DNA of 64,000 nucleotides from Linyphia triangularis (GCA_963978545.1 OZ021732.1:48246059-48310058), one strand, 5' to 3'. Numbered from the stretch's first letter, positions 52,364-63,968 are shown. The notes: a model not told the origin generated them from the letters alone. Made by a program: numbers and translations.

Positions 52364-52634
52364 GAATATTGAAAGCAAAATTTTGCTGAAATTCTGAATG
52401 TATGCCTAAATAAATTTACTAAAATAAATCTCCTCTTAACTCTACTTTTTAATTATACATACAGCTCCAATTGATTGGCAACTAAAAGTCATCAACTCAC
52501 CATGGCTTAGCCGGTTTTATTGCCTGTCTAGTAAACAGGTGAGAACTATTTTGAATATCTTTGAATCTGAATGTAATTATTATACTACTAATAAGAATAA
52601 TAAGTATAATCGATTGGTAACGGGAAGTTCCCAT

Positions 52635-52708
52635 GGCGCCGTGGCTAAGTTGGTCAAAGCGCCTGTCTAGTAAACAGGAGATCACGAGTTTGAATCTCGT
52701 CGGTGCCT
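52635..52708 (+). tRNA. tRNA-Thr(AGT), B-box variant
   Basis: A13 variant, plus T loop TTTGAAT in which C56 is lost; probably poorly transcribed. Heads L. Confidence 0.68.
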
Positions 52709-52981
52709 GAATGTCGAAGGAAATTTTTTGATTATATTCTGAAAGTACGTTAACAACCACAGCTTCAATTGCTTGGAACTTAAATGTGGCAAGGGAGCTG
52801 GTTAAAGCACTTTTCTAGTAAACAGGCGATCACGAGTTAGAATATCGTCGGTAAAAGAATGTCGAACAAGAATATTTGCTTACATTTTAAATGTATTTCA
52901 AAATTGATGTAATTTATCTCTTTTGACCAATATGCATTGAATTTTAATAAGTATACTCGATTGGTAGAGGAAAGTTCCCAC

Positions 52982-53055
52982 GGCACCGTGGCTTAGTTGG
53001 TTAAAGCACCTGTCTTGTAAACAGGAAATCACGAGTTCGAATTTCGTCGGTGCCT
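52982..53055 (+). tRNA. tRNA-Thr(TGT)
   Basis: AAATC variable loop, T61 wobble. Confidence 0.88.
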
Positions 53056-53139
53056 GAATTTCGATGGAAATTTTTTGATTATATTCTAAATCTATGTTAA
53101 TAACCACAGCTCCCTGTATTGGAAAATAAATATTTCATA

Positions 53140-53213
53140 GGAGTCTTGGCTTAGCTGGTTAAAGCGACTGTCTCGTAAACAGGAAATCACCTGTTCGAAT
53201 TTCGTCGGTGCCT
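53140..53213 (+). tRNA. tRNA-Thr(CGT)-like, weak stems
   Basis: ACTGT type. Confidence 0.4.
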
Positions 53214-53484
53214 GAATGTTGAAAGCAAAATTTTGCTGAAATTCTGAATGTATGCCTAAATAAATTTACTAAAATAAATCTCCTCTTAACTCTACTTTTT
53301 AATTATACATACAGCTCCAATTGATTGGCAACTAAAAGTCATCAACTCACCATGGCTTAGCCGGTTTTAGTGCCTGTCTAGTAAACAGGTGAGGACTATT
53401 TTGAATATCTTCGAATCTGAATGTAATTATTATACTACTAATAAGAATAATAAGTATAATCGATTGGTAACGGGAAGTTCCCAT

Positions 53485-53558
53485 GGCGCCGTGGCCTAGT
53501 TGTTCAAAGCGCCTGTCTAGTAAACAGAAGATCACGAGTTCGAATCTCGTCGGTGCCT
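53485..53558 (+). tRNA. tRNA-Thr(AGT), GCCT allele
   Basis: As 43427. Heads L. Confidence 0.7.
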
Positions 53559-53831
53559 GAATCTCGAAGGAAATTTTTTGATTATATTCTGAAGGTACGT
53601 TAACAACCACCGCTTCAATTGCTTGGAACTTAAATGTGTCAAGGGAGCTTGTTAAAGCACTTGTCTAGTAAACAGGCGATCACGAGTTAGAATATCGTCG
53701 GTAAAAGAATGTCGAACAAGAATATTTGCTTATATTTTAAATGTATTTCAAAATTGATGTAATTAATTTCTTTTGACCAATATGCATTGAATTTTAATAA
53801 GTATACTCGATTGGTAGCGGAAAGTTAACAC

Positions 53832-53905
53832 GGCACCGTGGCTTAGTTGGTTAAAGCACCTGTCTTGTAAACAGGAGATCACGAGTTCGAATCTCGTCGG
53901 TGCCT
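53832..53905 (+). tRNA. tRNA-Thr(TGT)
   Basis: Consensus TGT; the 3' flank has GAATTGCGAAGG, shared with 60663. Confidence 0.93.
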
Positions 53906-53989
53906 GAATTGCGAAGGAAATTTTTTGATTATATTCTAAATCTATGTTAACAACTACAGCTCCCTATATTGGAAAATAAATATTTCAAA

Positions 53990-54063
53990 GGAGTCGTGGC
54001 TTAGCTGGTTAAAGCGCCTGTCTCGTAAACAGGAGATCACCTGTTCGAATCTCGTCAGTGCCT
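53990..54063 (+). tRNA. tRNA-Thr(CGT)-like
   Basis: TTCGAAT; CAGTGCC. Confidence 0.52.
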
Positions 54064-54334
54064 GAATGTTGAAAGCAAAATTTTGCTGAAATTCTGAATC
54101 TATGCCTAAATAAATTTACTAAAATAAATCTCCTCTTAACTCTACTTTTTAATTATACATACAGCTCCAATTGATTGGCAACTAAAAGTCATCAACTCAC
54201 CATGGCTTAGCCGGTTTTAGTGCCTGTCTAGTAATCAGGTGAGGACTATTTTGAATATCTTCGAATCTGAATGTAATTATTATACTACTAATAAGAATAA
54301 TAAGTATAATCGATTTTTAACGGGAAGTTCCCAT

Positions 54335-54408
54335 GGCGCCGTGGCCTAGTTGTTCATAGCGCCTGTCTAGTAAACAGAAGATCACGAGTTCGAATCTCGT
54401 CGGTGCCT
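54335..54408 (+). tRNA. tRNA-Thr(AGT), GCCT allele with CATAGC
   Basis: As 47005; the upstream flank reads CGATTTTTAACGGG. Heads L. Confidence 0.65.
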
Positions 54409-54681
54409 GAATGTCGAAGGAAATTTTTTGATTATATTCTGAAGGTACGTTAACAACCACCGCTTCAATTGCTTGGAACTTAAATGTGTCAAGGGAGCTT
54501 GTTAAAGCACTTGTCTAGTAAACAGGCGATCACGAGTTAGAATATCGTCGGTAAAAGAATGTCGAACAAGAATATTTGCTTATATTTTAAATGTATTTCA
54601 AAATTGATGTAATTAATCTCTTTTGACCAATATGCATTGAATTTTAATAAGTATACTCGATTGGTAGCGGAAAGTTAACAC

Positions 54682-54755
54682 GGCACCGTGGCTTAGTTGG
54701 TTAAAGCACCTGTCTTGTAAACAGGAGATCACGAGTTCGAATCTCGTCGGTGCCT
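54682..54755 (+). tRNA. tRNA-Thr(TGT)
   Basis: Consensus TGT. Confidence 0.93.
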
Positions 54756-54839
54756 GAATTTCGAAGGAAATTTTTTGATTATATTCTAAATCTATGTTAA
54801 CAACTACAGCTCCCTATATTGGAAAATAAATATTTCAAA

Positions 54840-54913
54840 GGAGTCGTGGCTTAGCTGGTTAAAGCGCCTGTCTCGTAAACAGGAGATCACCTGTTCGAAT
54901 CTCGTTGGTGCCT
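54840..54913 (+). tRNA. tRNA-Thr(CGT)-like
   Basis: TTCGAAT; TGGTGCC. Confidence 0.55.
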
Positions 54914-55206
54914 GAATGTTGAAAGCAGAATTTTGCTGAAATTCTAAATGTATGCCTAAATAAATTTACTTAAATAAATCTCCTCTTAACTCTACTTTTT
55001 AATTATACATACAGCTCCAATTGATTGGCAACTAAAAGTCATCAACTCACCATGACTTAGCCGGTTTTAGTGCCTGTCTAGTAAACAGGTGAGGACTATT
55101 TTGAATATCTTCGAATCTGAATGTAATTATTATACTACTAATAATAAATAAAGAATAAAGAATAAAGAATAATAAGTATAATCGATTGGTAACGGGAAGT
55201 TCCCAT

Positions 55207-55280
55207 GGCGCCGTGGCTTAGTTGGTCAAAGCGCCTGTCTAGTAAACAGGAGATAAGAAGTTCGAATCTCGTCGGTGCCT
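55207..55280 (+). tRNA. tRNA-Thr(AGT), damaged T stem
   Basis: AGAAG T-stem strand as at 47870. Sm type. Confidence 0.68.
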
Positions 55281-55364
55281 GAATTTCGAATTAAATTTTT
55301 TGATTATATTCTAAATCTATGTTAACAACCACAGCTCCCTATATTGGAAAATAAATATTTCAAA

Positions 55365-55438
55365 GGAGTCGTGGCTTAGCTGGTTAAAGCGCCTGTCTCG
55401 TGAACAGGAGATCACCTGTTCAAATCTCGTCGGTGCCT
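55365..55438 (+). tRNA. tRNA-Thr(CGT)-like, G37
   Basis: CTCGTGA; TTCAAAT. Confidence 0.5.
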
Positions 55439-55709
55439 GAATGTTGAAAGCAAAATTTTGCTGAAATTCTGAATGTATGCCTAAATAAATTTACTAAAAT
55501 AAATCTCCTCTTAACTCTACTTTTTAATTATACATACAGCTCCAATTGATTGGCAACTAAAAGTCATCAACTCACCATGGCTTAGCCGGTTTTATTGCCT
55601 GTCTAGTAAACAGGTGAGGACTATTTTGAATATCTTCGAATCTGAATGTAATTATTATACTACTAATAAGAATAATAAGTATAATCGATTGGTAACGGGA
55701 AGTTCCCAT

Positions 55710-55783
55710 GGCGCCGTGGCCTAGTTGTTCAAAGCGCCTGTCTAGTAAACAGAAGATCACGAGTTCGAATCTCGTCGGTGCCT
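55710..55783 (+). tRNA. tRNA-Thr(AGT), GCCT allele
   Basis: As 43427. Heads L and the first 1878-bp composite. Confidence 0.7.
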
Positions 55784-56056
55784 GAATGTCGAAGGAAATT
55801 TTTTGATTATATTCTGAAGGTACGTTAACAACCACCGCTTCAATTGCTTGGAACTTAAATGTGTCAAGGGAGCTTGTTAAAGCACTTGTCTAGTAAACAG
55901 GCGATCACGAGTTAGAATATCGTCGGTAAAAGAATGTCGAACAAGAATATTTGCTTATATTTTAAATGTATTTCAAAATTGATGTAATTAATTTCTTTTG
56001 ACCAATATGCATTGAATTTTAATAAGTATACTCGATTGGTAGCGGAAAGTTAACAC

Positions 56057-56130
56057 GGCACCGTGGCTTAGTTGGTTAAAGCACCTGTCTTGTAAACAGG
56101 AGATCACGAGTTCGAATCTCGTCGGTGCCT
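56057..56130 (+). tRNA. tRNA-Thr(TGT)
   Basis: Consensus TGT; a T7 run follows. Confidence 0.93.
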
Positions 56131-56214
56131 GAATTTCGAAGGAATTTTTTTGATTATATTCTAAATCTATGTTAACAACTACAGCTCCCTATATTGGAAA
56201 ATAAATATTTCAAA

Positions 56215-56288
56215 GGAGTCGTGGCTTAGCTGGTTAAAGCGCCTGTCTCGTAAACAGGAGATCACCTGTTCGAATCTCGTCAGTGCCT
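56215..56288 (+). tRNA. tRNA-Thr(CGT)-like
   Basis: TTCGAAT; CAGTGCC. Confidence 0.52.
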
Positions 56289-56559
56289 GAATGTTGAAAG
56301 CAAAATTTTGCTGAAATTCTGAATGTATGCCTAAATAAATTTACTAAAATAAATCTCCTCTTAACTCTACTTTTTAATTATACATACAGCTCCAATTGAT
56401 TGGCAACTAAAAGTCATCAACTCACCATGGCTTAGCCGGTTTTAGTGCCTGTCTAGTAAACAGGTGAGAACTATTTTGAATATCTTCGAATCTGAATGTA
56501 ATTATTATACTACTAATAAGAATAATAAGTATAATCGATTGGTAACGGGAAGTTCCCAT

Positions 56560-56633
56560 TTCGCCGTGGCTTAGTTGGTTAAAGCGCCTGTCTAGTAAAC
56601 AGGAGATCACGAGTTCGAATCTCGTCGGTGCCT
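56560..56633 (+). tRNA. tRNA-Thr(AGT), TTCGCCG allele
   Basis: As 37941. Heads S. Confidence 0.65.
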
Positions 56634-56717
56634 GAATTTCGAATTAAATTTTTTGATTATATTCTAAATCTATGTTAACAACCACAGCTCCCTATATTGG
56701 AAAATAAATATTTCAAA

Positions 56718-56791
56718 GGAGTCGTGGCTTAGCTGGTTAAAGCGCCTGTCTCGTAAACAGGAGATCACCTGTTCGAATCTCGTCAGTGCCT
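56718..56791 (+). tRNA. tRNA-Thr(CGT)-like
   Basis: TTCGAAT; CAGTGCC. Confidence 0.52.
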
Positions 56792-57084
56792 GAATGTTGA
56801 AAGCAAAATTTTGCTGAAATTCTGAATGTATGCCTAAATAAATTTACTAAAATAAATCTCCTCTTAACTCTACTTTTTAATTATACATACAGCTCCAATT
56901 TATTGGCAACTGAAAGTCATCAACTCACCATGACTTAGCCGGTTTTAGTGCCTGTCTAGTAAACAGGTGAGGACTATTTTGAATATCTTCGAATCTGAAT
57001 GTAATTATTATACTACTAATAATAAATAAAGAATAAAGAATAAAGAATAATAAGTATAATCGATTGGTAACGGGAAGTTCCCAT

Positions 57085-57158
57085 GGCGCCGTGGCTTAGT
57101 TGGTCAAAGCGCCTGTCTAGTAAACAGGAGATCACGAGTTCGAATCTCGTCGGTGCCT
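57085..57158 (+). tRNA. tRNA-Thr(AGT)
   Basis: Consensus; Sm type. Confidence 0.93.
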
Positions 57159-57242
57159 GAATTTCGAATTAAATTTTTTGATTATATTCTAAATCTATGT
57201 TAACAACCACAGCTCCCTATATTGGAAAATAAATATTTCAAA

Positions 57243-57316
57243 GGAGTCGTGGCTTAGCTGGTTAAAGCGCCTGTCTCGTGAACAGGAGATCACCTGTTCA
57301 AATCTCGTCGGTGCCT
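57243..57316 (+). tRNA. tRNA-Thr(CGT)-like, G37
   Basis: CTCGTGA; TTCAAAT. Confidence 0.5.
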
Positions 57317-57587
57317 GAATGTTGAAAGCAAAATTTTGCTGAAATTCTGAATGTATGCCTAAATAAATTTACTAAAATAAATCTCCTCTTAACTCTACTT
57401 TTTAATTATACATACAGCTCCAATTGATTGGCAACTAAAAGTCATCAACTCACCATGGCTTAGCCGGTTTTATTGCCTGTCTAGTAAACAGGTGAGGACT
57501 ATTTTGAATATCTTCGAATCTGAATGTAATTATTATACTACTAATAAGAATAATAAGTATAATCGATTGGTAACGGGAAGTTCCCAT

Positions 57588-57661
57588 GGCGCCGTGGCCT
57601 AGTTGTTCAAAGCGCCTGTCTAGTAAACAGAAGATCACGAGTTCGAATCTCGTCGGTGCCT
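57588..57661 (+). tRNA. tRNA-Thr(AGT), GCCT allele
   Basis: As 43427; second 1878-bp composite. Confidence 0.7.
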
Positions 57662-57934
57662 GAATGTCGAAGGAAATTTTTTGATTATATTCTGAAGGTA
57701 CGTTAACAACCACCGCTTCAATTGCTTGGAACTTAAATGTGTCAAGGGAGCTTGTTAAAGCACTTGTCTAGTAAACAGGCGATCACGAGTTAGAATATCG
57801 TCGGTAAAAGAATGTCGAACAAGAATATTTGCTTATATTTTAAATGTATTTCAAAATTGATGTAATTAATTTCTTTTGACCAATATGCATTGAATTTTAA
57901 TAAGTATACTCGATTGGTAGCGGAAAGTTAACAC

Positions 57935-58008
57935 GGCACCGTGGCTTAGTTGGTTAAAGCACCTGTCTTGTAAACAGGAGATCACGAGTTCGAATCTCGT
58001 CGGTGCCT
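57935..58008 (+). tRNA. tRNA-Thr(TGT)
   Basis: Consensus TGT; a T7 run follows. Confidence 0.93.
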
Positions 58009-58092
58009 GAATTTCGAAGGAATTTTTTTGATTATATTCTAAATCTATGTTAACAACTACAGCTCCCTATATTGGAAAATAAATATTTCAAA

Positions 58093-58166
58093 GGAGTCGT
58101 GGCTTAGCTGGTTAAAGCGCCTGTCTCGTAAACAGGAGATCACCTGTTCGAATCTCGTCAGTGCCT
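58093..58166 (+). tRNA. tRNA-Thr(CGT)-like
   Basis: TTCGAAT; CAGTGCC. Confidence 0.52.
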
Positions 58167-58437
58167 GAATGTTGAAAGCAAAATTTTGCTGAAATTCTGA
58201 ATGTATGCCTAAATAAATTTACTAAAATAAATCTCCTCTTAACTCTACTTTTTAATTATACATACAGCTCCAATTGATTGGCAACTAAAAGTCATCAACT
58301 CACCATGGCTTAGCCGGTTTTAGTGCCTGTCTAGTAAACAGGTGAGAACTATTTTGAATATCTTCGAATCTGAATGTAATTATTATACTACTAATAAGAA
58401 TAATAAGTATAATCGATTGGTAACGGGAAGTTCCCAT

Positions 58438-58511
58438 TTCGCCGTGGCTTAGTTGGTTAAAGCGCCTGTCTAGTAAACAGGAGATCACGAGTTCGAATCT
58501 CGTCGGTGCCT
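58438..58511 (+). tRNA. tRNA-Thr(AGT), TTCGCCG allele
   Basis: As 37941. Heads S. Confidence 0.65.
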
Positions 58512-58595
58512 GAATTTCGAATTAAATTTTTTGATTATATTCTAAATCTATGTTAACAACCACAGCTCCCTATATTGGAAAATAAATATTTCAAA

Positions 58596-58669
58596 GGAGT
58601 CGTGGCTTAGCTGGTTAAAGCGCCTGTCTCGTAAACAGGAGATCACCTGTTCGAATCTCGTCAGTGCCT
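58596..58669 (+). tRNA. tRNA-Thr(CGT)-like
   Basis: TTCGAAT; CAGTGCC. Confidence 0.52.
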
Positions 58670-58962
58670 GAATGTTGAAAGCAAAATTTTGCTGAAATTC
58701 TGAATGTATGCCTAAATAAATTTACTAAAATAAATCTCCTCTTAACTCTACTTTTTAATTATACATACAGCTCCAATTTATTGGCAACTGAAAGTCATCA
58801 ACTCACCATGACTTAGCCGGTTTTAGTGCCTGTCTAGTAAACAGGTGAGGACTATTTTGAATATCTTCGAATCTGAATGTAATTATTATACTACTAATAA
58901 TAAATAAAGAATAAAGAATAAAGAATAATAAGTATAATCGATTGGTAACGGGAAGTTCCCAT

Positions 58963-59036
58963 GGCGCCGTGGCTTAGTTGGTCAAAGCGCCTGTCTAGTA
59001 AACAGGAGATCACGAGTTCGAATCTCGTCGGTGCCT
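58963..59036 (+). tRNA. tRNA-Thr(AGT)
   Basis: Consensus; Sm type. Confidence 0.93.
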
Positions 59037-59120
59037 GAATTTCGAATTAAATTTTTTGATTATATTCTAAATCTATGTTAACAACCACAGCTCCCTATAT
59101 TGGAAAATAAATATTTCAAA

Positions 59121-59194
59121 GGAGTCGTGGCTTAGCTGGTTAAAGCGCCTGTCTCGTGAACAGGAGATCACCTGTTCAAATCTCGTCGGTGCCT
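59121..59194 (+). tRNA. tRNA-Thr(CGT)-like, G37
   Basis: CTCGTGA; TTCAAAT. Confidence 0.5.
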
Positions 59195-59465
59195 GAATAT
59201 TGAAAGCAAAATTTTGCTGAAATTCTGAATGTATGCCTAAATAAATTTACTAAAATAAATCTCCTCTTAACTCTACTTTTTAATTATACATACAGCTCCA
59301 ATTGATTGGCAACTAAAAGTCATCAACTCACCATGGCTTAGCCGGTTTTATTGCCTGTCTAGTAAACAGGTGAGAACTATTTTGAATATCTTTGAATCTG
59401 AATGTAATTATTATACTACTAATAAGAATAATAAGTATAATCGATTGGTAACGGGAAGTTCCCAT

Positions 59466-59539
59466 GGCGCCGTGGCTAAGTTGGTCAAAGCGCCTGTCTA
59501 GTAAACAGGAGATCACGAGTTCGAATCTCGTCGGTGCCT
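59466..59539 (+). tRNA. tRNA-Thr(AGT)
   Basis: A13 variant with an intact B box, unlike its 6831-bp partner at 52635. Heads L. Confidence 0.83.
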
Positions 59540-59812
59540 GAATGTCGAAGGAAATTTTTTGATTATATTCTGAAAGTACGTTAACAACCACAGCTTCAAT
59601 TGCTTGGAACTTAAATGTGGCAAGGGAGCTGGTTAAAGCACTTTTCTAGTAAACAGGCGATCACGAGTTAGAATATCGTCGGTAAAAGAATGTCGAACAA
59701 GAATATTTGCTTACATTTTAAATGTATTTCAAAATTGATGTAATTTATCTCTTTTGACCAATATGCATTGAATTTTAATAAGTATACTCGATTGGTAGAG
59801 GAAAGTTCCCAC

Positions 59813-59886
59813 GGCACCGTGGCTTAGTTGGTTAAAGCACCTGTCTTGTAAACAGGAAATCACGAGTTCGAATTTCGTCGGTGCCT
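59813..59886 (+). tRNA. tRNA-Thr(TGT)
   Basis: AAATC variable loop, T61 wobble. Confidence 0.88.
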
Positions 59887-59970
59887 GAATTTCGATGGAA
59901 ATTTTTTGATTATATTCTAAATCTATGTTAATAACCACAGCTCCCTGTATTGGAAAATAAATATTTCATA

Positions 59971-60044
59971 GGAGTCTTGGCTTAGCTGGTTAAAGCGACT
60001 GTCTCGTAAACAGGAAATCACCTGTTCGAATTTCGTCGGTGCCT
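59971..60044 (+). tRNA. tRNA-Thr(CGT)-like, weak stems
   Basis: ACTGT type. Confidence 0.4.
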
Positions 60045-60315
60045 GAATGTTGAAAGCAAAATTTTGCTGAAATTCTGAATGTATGCCTAAATAAATTTAC
60101 TAAAATAAATCTCCTCTTAACTCTACTTTTTAATTATACATACAGCTCCAATTGATTGGCAACTAAAAGTCATCAACTCACCATGGCTTAGCCGGTTTTA
60201 GTGCCTGTCTAGTAAACAGGTGAGGACTATTTTGAATATCTTCGAATCTGAATGTAATTATTATACTACTAATAAGAATAATAAGTATAATCGATTGGTA
60301 ACGGGAAGTTCCCAT

Positions 60316-60389
60316 GGCGCCGTGGCCTAGTTGTTCAAAGCGCCTGTCTAGTAAACAGAAGATCACGAGTTCGAATCTCGTCGGTGCCT
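60316..60389 (+). tRNA. tRNA-Thr(AGT), GCCT allele
   Basis: As 43427. Heads L. Confidence 0.7.
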
Positions 60390-60662
60390 GAATCTCGAAG
60401 GAAATTTTTTGATTATATTCTGAAGGTACGTTAACAACCACCGCTTCAATTGCTTGGAACTTAAATGTGTCAAGGGAGCTTGTTAAAGCACTTGTCTAGT
60501 AAACAGGCGATCACGAGTTAGAATATCGTCGGTAAAAGAATGTCGAACAAGAATATTTGCTTATATTTTAAATGTATTTCAAAATTGATGTAATTAATTT
60601 CTTTTGACCAATATGCATTGAATTTTAATAAGTATACTCGATTGGTAGCGGAAAGTTAACAC

Positions 60663-60736
60663 GGCACCGTGGCTTAGTTGGTTAAAGCACCTGTCTTGTA
60701 AACAGGAGATCACGAGTTCGAATCTCGTCGGTGCCT
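60663..60736 (+). tRNA. tRNA-Thr(TGT)
   Basis: Consensus TGT. Confidence 0.93.
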
Positions 60737-60820
60737 GAATTGCGAAGGAAATTTTTTGATTATATTCTAAATCTATGTTAACAACTACAGCTCCCTATAT
60801 TGGAAAATAAATATTTCAAA

Positions 60821-60894
60821 GGAGTCGTGGCTTAGCTGGTTAAAGCGCCTGTCTCGTAAACAGGAGATCACCTGTTCGAATCTCGTCAGTGCCT
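60821..60894 (+). tRNA. tRNA-Thr(CGT)-like
   Basis: TTCGAAT; CAGTGCC. Confidence 0.52.
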
Positions 60895-61165
60895 GAATGT
60901 TGAAAGCAAAATTTTGCTGAAATTCTGAATCTATGCCTAAATAAATTTACTAAAATAAATCTCCTCTTAACTCTACTTTTTAATTATACATACAGCTCCA
61001 ATTGATTGGCAACTAAAAGTCATCAACTCACCATGGCTTAGCCGGTTTTAGTGCCTGTCTAGTAATCAGGTGAGGACTATTTTGAATATCTTCGAATCTG
61101 AATGTAATTATTATACTACTAATAAGAATAATAAGTATAATCGATTTTTAACGGGAAGTTCCCAT

Positions 61166-61239
61166 GGCGCCGTGGCCTAGTTGTTCATAGCGCCTGTCTA
61201 GTAAACAGAAGATCACGAGTTCGAATCTCGTCGGTGCCT
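61166..61239 (+). tRNA. tRNA-Thr(AGT), GCCT allele with CATAGC
   Basis: Matches 54335, including its upstream flank. Heads L. Confidence 0.65.
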
Positions 61240-61512
61240 GAATGTCGAAGGAAATTTTTTGATTATATTCTGAAGGTACGTTAACAACCACCGCTTCAAT
61301 TGCTTGGAACTTAAATGTGTCAAGGGAGCTTGTTAAAGCACTTGTCTAGTAAACAGGCGATCACGAGTTAGAATATCGTCGGTAAAAGAATGTCGAACAA
61401 GAATATTTGCTTATATTTTAAATGTATTTCAAAATTGATGTAATTAATCTCTTTTGACCAATATGCATTGAATTTTAATAAGTATACTCGATTGGTAGCG
61501 GAAAGTTAACAC

Positions 61513-61586
61513 GGCACCGTGGCTTAGTTGGTTAAAGCACCTGTCTTGTAAACAGGAGATCACGAGTTCGAATCTCGTCGGTGCCT
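61513..61586 (+). tRNA. tRNA-Thr(TGT)
   Basis: Consensus TGT. Confidence 0.93.
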
Positions 61587-61670
61587 GAATTTCGAAGGAA
61601 ATTTTTTGATTATATTCTAAATCTATGTTAACAACTACAGCTCCCTATATTGGAAAATAAATATTTCAAA

Positions 61671-61744
61671 GGAGTCGTGGCTTAGCTGGTTAAAGCGCCT
61701 GTCTCGTAAACAGGAGATCACCTGTTCGAATCTCGTTGGTGCCT
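61671..61744 (+). tRNA. tRNA-Thr(CGT)-like
   Basis: TTCGAAT; TGGTGCC. Confidence 0.55.
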
Positions 61745-62037
61745 GAATGTTGAAAGCAGAATTTTGCTGAAATTCTAAATGTATGCCTAAATAAATTTAC
61801 TTAAATAAATCTCCTCTTAACTCTACTTTTTAATTATACATACAGCTCCAATTGATTGGCAACTAAAAGTCATCAACTCACCATGACTTAGCCGGTTTTA
61901 GTGCCTGTCTAGTAAACAGGTGAGGACTATTTTGAATATCTTCGAATCTGAATGTAATTATTATACTACTAATAATAAATAAAGAATAAAGAATAAAGAA
62001 TAATAAGTATAATCGATTGGTAACGGGAAGTTCCCAT

Positions 62038-62111
62038 GGCGCCGTGGCTTAGTTGGTCAAAGCGCCTGTCTAGTAAACAGGAGATAAGAAGTTCGAATCT
62101 CGTCGGTGCCT
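62038..62111 (+). tRNA. tRNA-Thr(AGT), damaged T stem
   Basis: AGAAG T-stem strand as at 47870. Sm type. Confidence 0.68.
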
Positions 62112-62195
62112 GAATTTCGAATTAAATTTTTTGATTATATTCTAAATCTATGTTAACAACCACAGCTCCCTATATTGGAAAATAAATATTTCAAA

Positions 62196-62269
62196 GGAGT
62201 CGTGGCTTAGCTGGTTAAAGCGCCTGTCTCGTGAACAGGAGATCACCTGTTCAAATCTCGTCGGTGCCT
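62196..62269 (+). tRNA. tRNA-Thr(CGT)-like, G37
   Basis: CTCGTGA; TTCAAAT. Confidence 0.5.
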
Positions 62270-62540
62270 GAATGTTGAAAGCAAAATTTTGCTGAAATTC
62301 TGAATGTATGCCTAAATAAATTTACTAAAATAAATCTCCTCTTAACTCTACTTTTTAATTATACATACAGCTCCAATTGATTGGCAACTAAAAGTCATCA
62401 ACTCACCATGGCTTAGCCGGTTTTAGTGCCTGTCTAGTAAACAGGTGAGGACTATTTTGAATATCTTTGAATCTGAATGTAATTATTATACTACTAATAA
62501 GAATAATAAGTATAATCGATTGGTAACGGGAAGTTCCCAT

Positions 62541-62614
62541 GGCGCCGTGGCTTAGTTGGTCAAAGCGCCTGTCTAGTAAACAGGAGATCACGAGTTCGAA
62601 TCTCGTCGGTGCCT
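62541..62614 (+). tRNA. tRNA-Thr(AGT)
   Basis: Consensus; heads L. Confidence 0.93.
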
Positions 62615-62887
62615 GAATGTCGAAGGAAATTTTTTGATTATATTCTGAAGGTCCGTTAACAACCACCGCTTCAATTGCTTGGAACTTAAATGTGTCAAGG
62701 GAGCTGGTTAAAGCACTTGTCTAGTAAACAGGCGATCACGAGTTAGAATATCGTCGGTAAAAGAATGTCGAACAAGAATATTTGCTTACATTTTAAATGT
62801 ATTTCAAAATTGATGTAATTTATCTCTTTTGACCAATATGCATTGAATTTTAATAAGTATACTCGATTGGTAGCGGAAAGTTCCCAC

Positions 62888-62961
62888 GGCACCGTGGCTT
62901 AGTTGGTTAAAGCACCTGTCTTGTAAAAAGGAGATCACGAGTTCGAATCTCGTCGGTGCCT
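62888..62961 (+). tRNA. tRNA-Thr(TGT)
   Basis: A40 in AAAGG gives one anticodon-stem mismatch. Confidence 0.8.
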
Positions 62962-63045
62962 GAATTTCGATGGAAATTTTTTGATTATATTCTAAATCTA
63001 TGTTAATAACCACAGCTCCCTATATTGGAAAATAAATATTTCATA

Positions 63046-63119
63046 GGAGTCTTGGCTTAGCTGGTTAAAGCGACTGTCTCGTAAACAGGAAATCACCTGT
63101 TCGAATTTCGTCGGTGCCT
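63046..63119 (+). tRNA. tRNA-Thr(CGT)-like, weak stems
   Basis: ACTGT type; variable loop AAATC. Confidence 0.4.
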
Positions 63120-63390
63120 GAATGTTGAAAGCAAAATTTTGCTGAAATTCTGAATGTATGCCTAAATAAATTTACTAAAATAAATCTCCTCTTAACTCTA
63201 CTTTTTAATTATACATACAGCTCCAATTGATTGGCAACTAAAAGTCATCAACTCACCATGGCTTAGCCGGTTTTAGTGCCTGGCTAGTAAACATTTGAGG
63301 ACTATTTTGAATATCTTCGAATCTGAATGTAATTATTATACTACTTATAAGAATAATAAGTATAATCGATTGGTAACGGGAAGTTCCCAT

Positions 63391-63464
63391 GGCGCCGTGG
63401 CTTAGTTGGTCAAAGTGCCTGTCTAGTAAACAGGAGATCACGAGTTCGAATCTCATCGGTTCCT
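63391..63464 (+). tRNA. tRNA-Thr(AGT), variant
   Basis: Shares T25, A64 and T70 with 4357, as well as the altered relic A before it. Heads L. Confidence 0.72.
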
Positions 63465-63736
63465 GAACGTCGAAGGAATTTTTTTGATTATATTCTGAAG
63501 GTACGTTAACAACCACCGCTTCAATTGCTTGGAACTTAAATGTGTCAAGGGAGCTGGTTAAAGCACTTGTCTAGTAAACAGGCGATCACGAGTTAGAATA
63601 TCGTCGGTAAAAGAATGTCGAACAAGAATATTTGCTTACATTTTAAATGTATTTCAAAATTGATGTAATTAATCTCCTTTGACCAATATGCATTGAATTT
63701 AAAGAGTATACTCGATTGGTAGCGGAAAGTTAACAC

Positions 63737-63810
63737 GGCACCGTGGCTTAGTTGGTTAAAGCACCTGTCTTGTAAACAGGAGATTACGAGTTCGAATCTC
63801 GTCGGTGCCT
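63737..63810 (+). tRNA. tRNA-Thr(TGT)
   Basis: Variable loop AGATT; the D stem is intact, unlike 4703. Confidence 0.91.
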
Positions 63811-63894
63811 GAATTTCGAAGGAAGTTTTTTTATTGTATTCTAAATCTATGTCAACAACCACAACTCCCTATATTGGAAAATAAATATTTCAAA

Positions 63895-63968
63895 GGTGTC
63901 TTGGCTTAGCTGGTTAAAGCGCCTGTCTCGTAAACAGGAGATCACCTGTTCAAATCTCGTCAGTGCCT
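63895..63968 (+). tRNA. tRNA-Thr(CGT)-like, weak acceptor
   Basis: GGTGTCT with CAGTGCC, as at 2659 and 4861. The palindromic T4 site follows before the window ends. Confidence 0.45.

Larger units (their letters stand above)
52635..59465 (+). repeat. Higher-order repeat of 6831 bp, copy preceding 59466
   Basis: Genes at 52635, 53485, 54335, 55207 and 55710 recur at 59466, 60316, 61166, 62038 and 62541. Private changes are shared at the same offset: CTCCCTGTATTGG, GAATTGCGAAGG, GTAATCAGG and CGATTTTTAACGGG. The match weakens after 62541. Confidence 0.85.
55710..59465 (+). repeat. Tandem pair of 1878-bp composites (L + S + Sm)
   Basis: AGT genes at 55710, 57588 and 59466 are spaced 1878 bp (850 + 525 + 503). 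Each of the two copies holds a long unit, a TTCGCCG-type short unit and a microsatellite-type short unit. The same composite occurs singly at 43427-45304 and 50757-52634. Confidence 0.88.
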
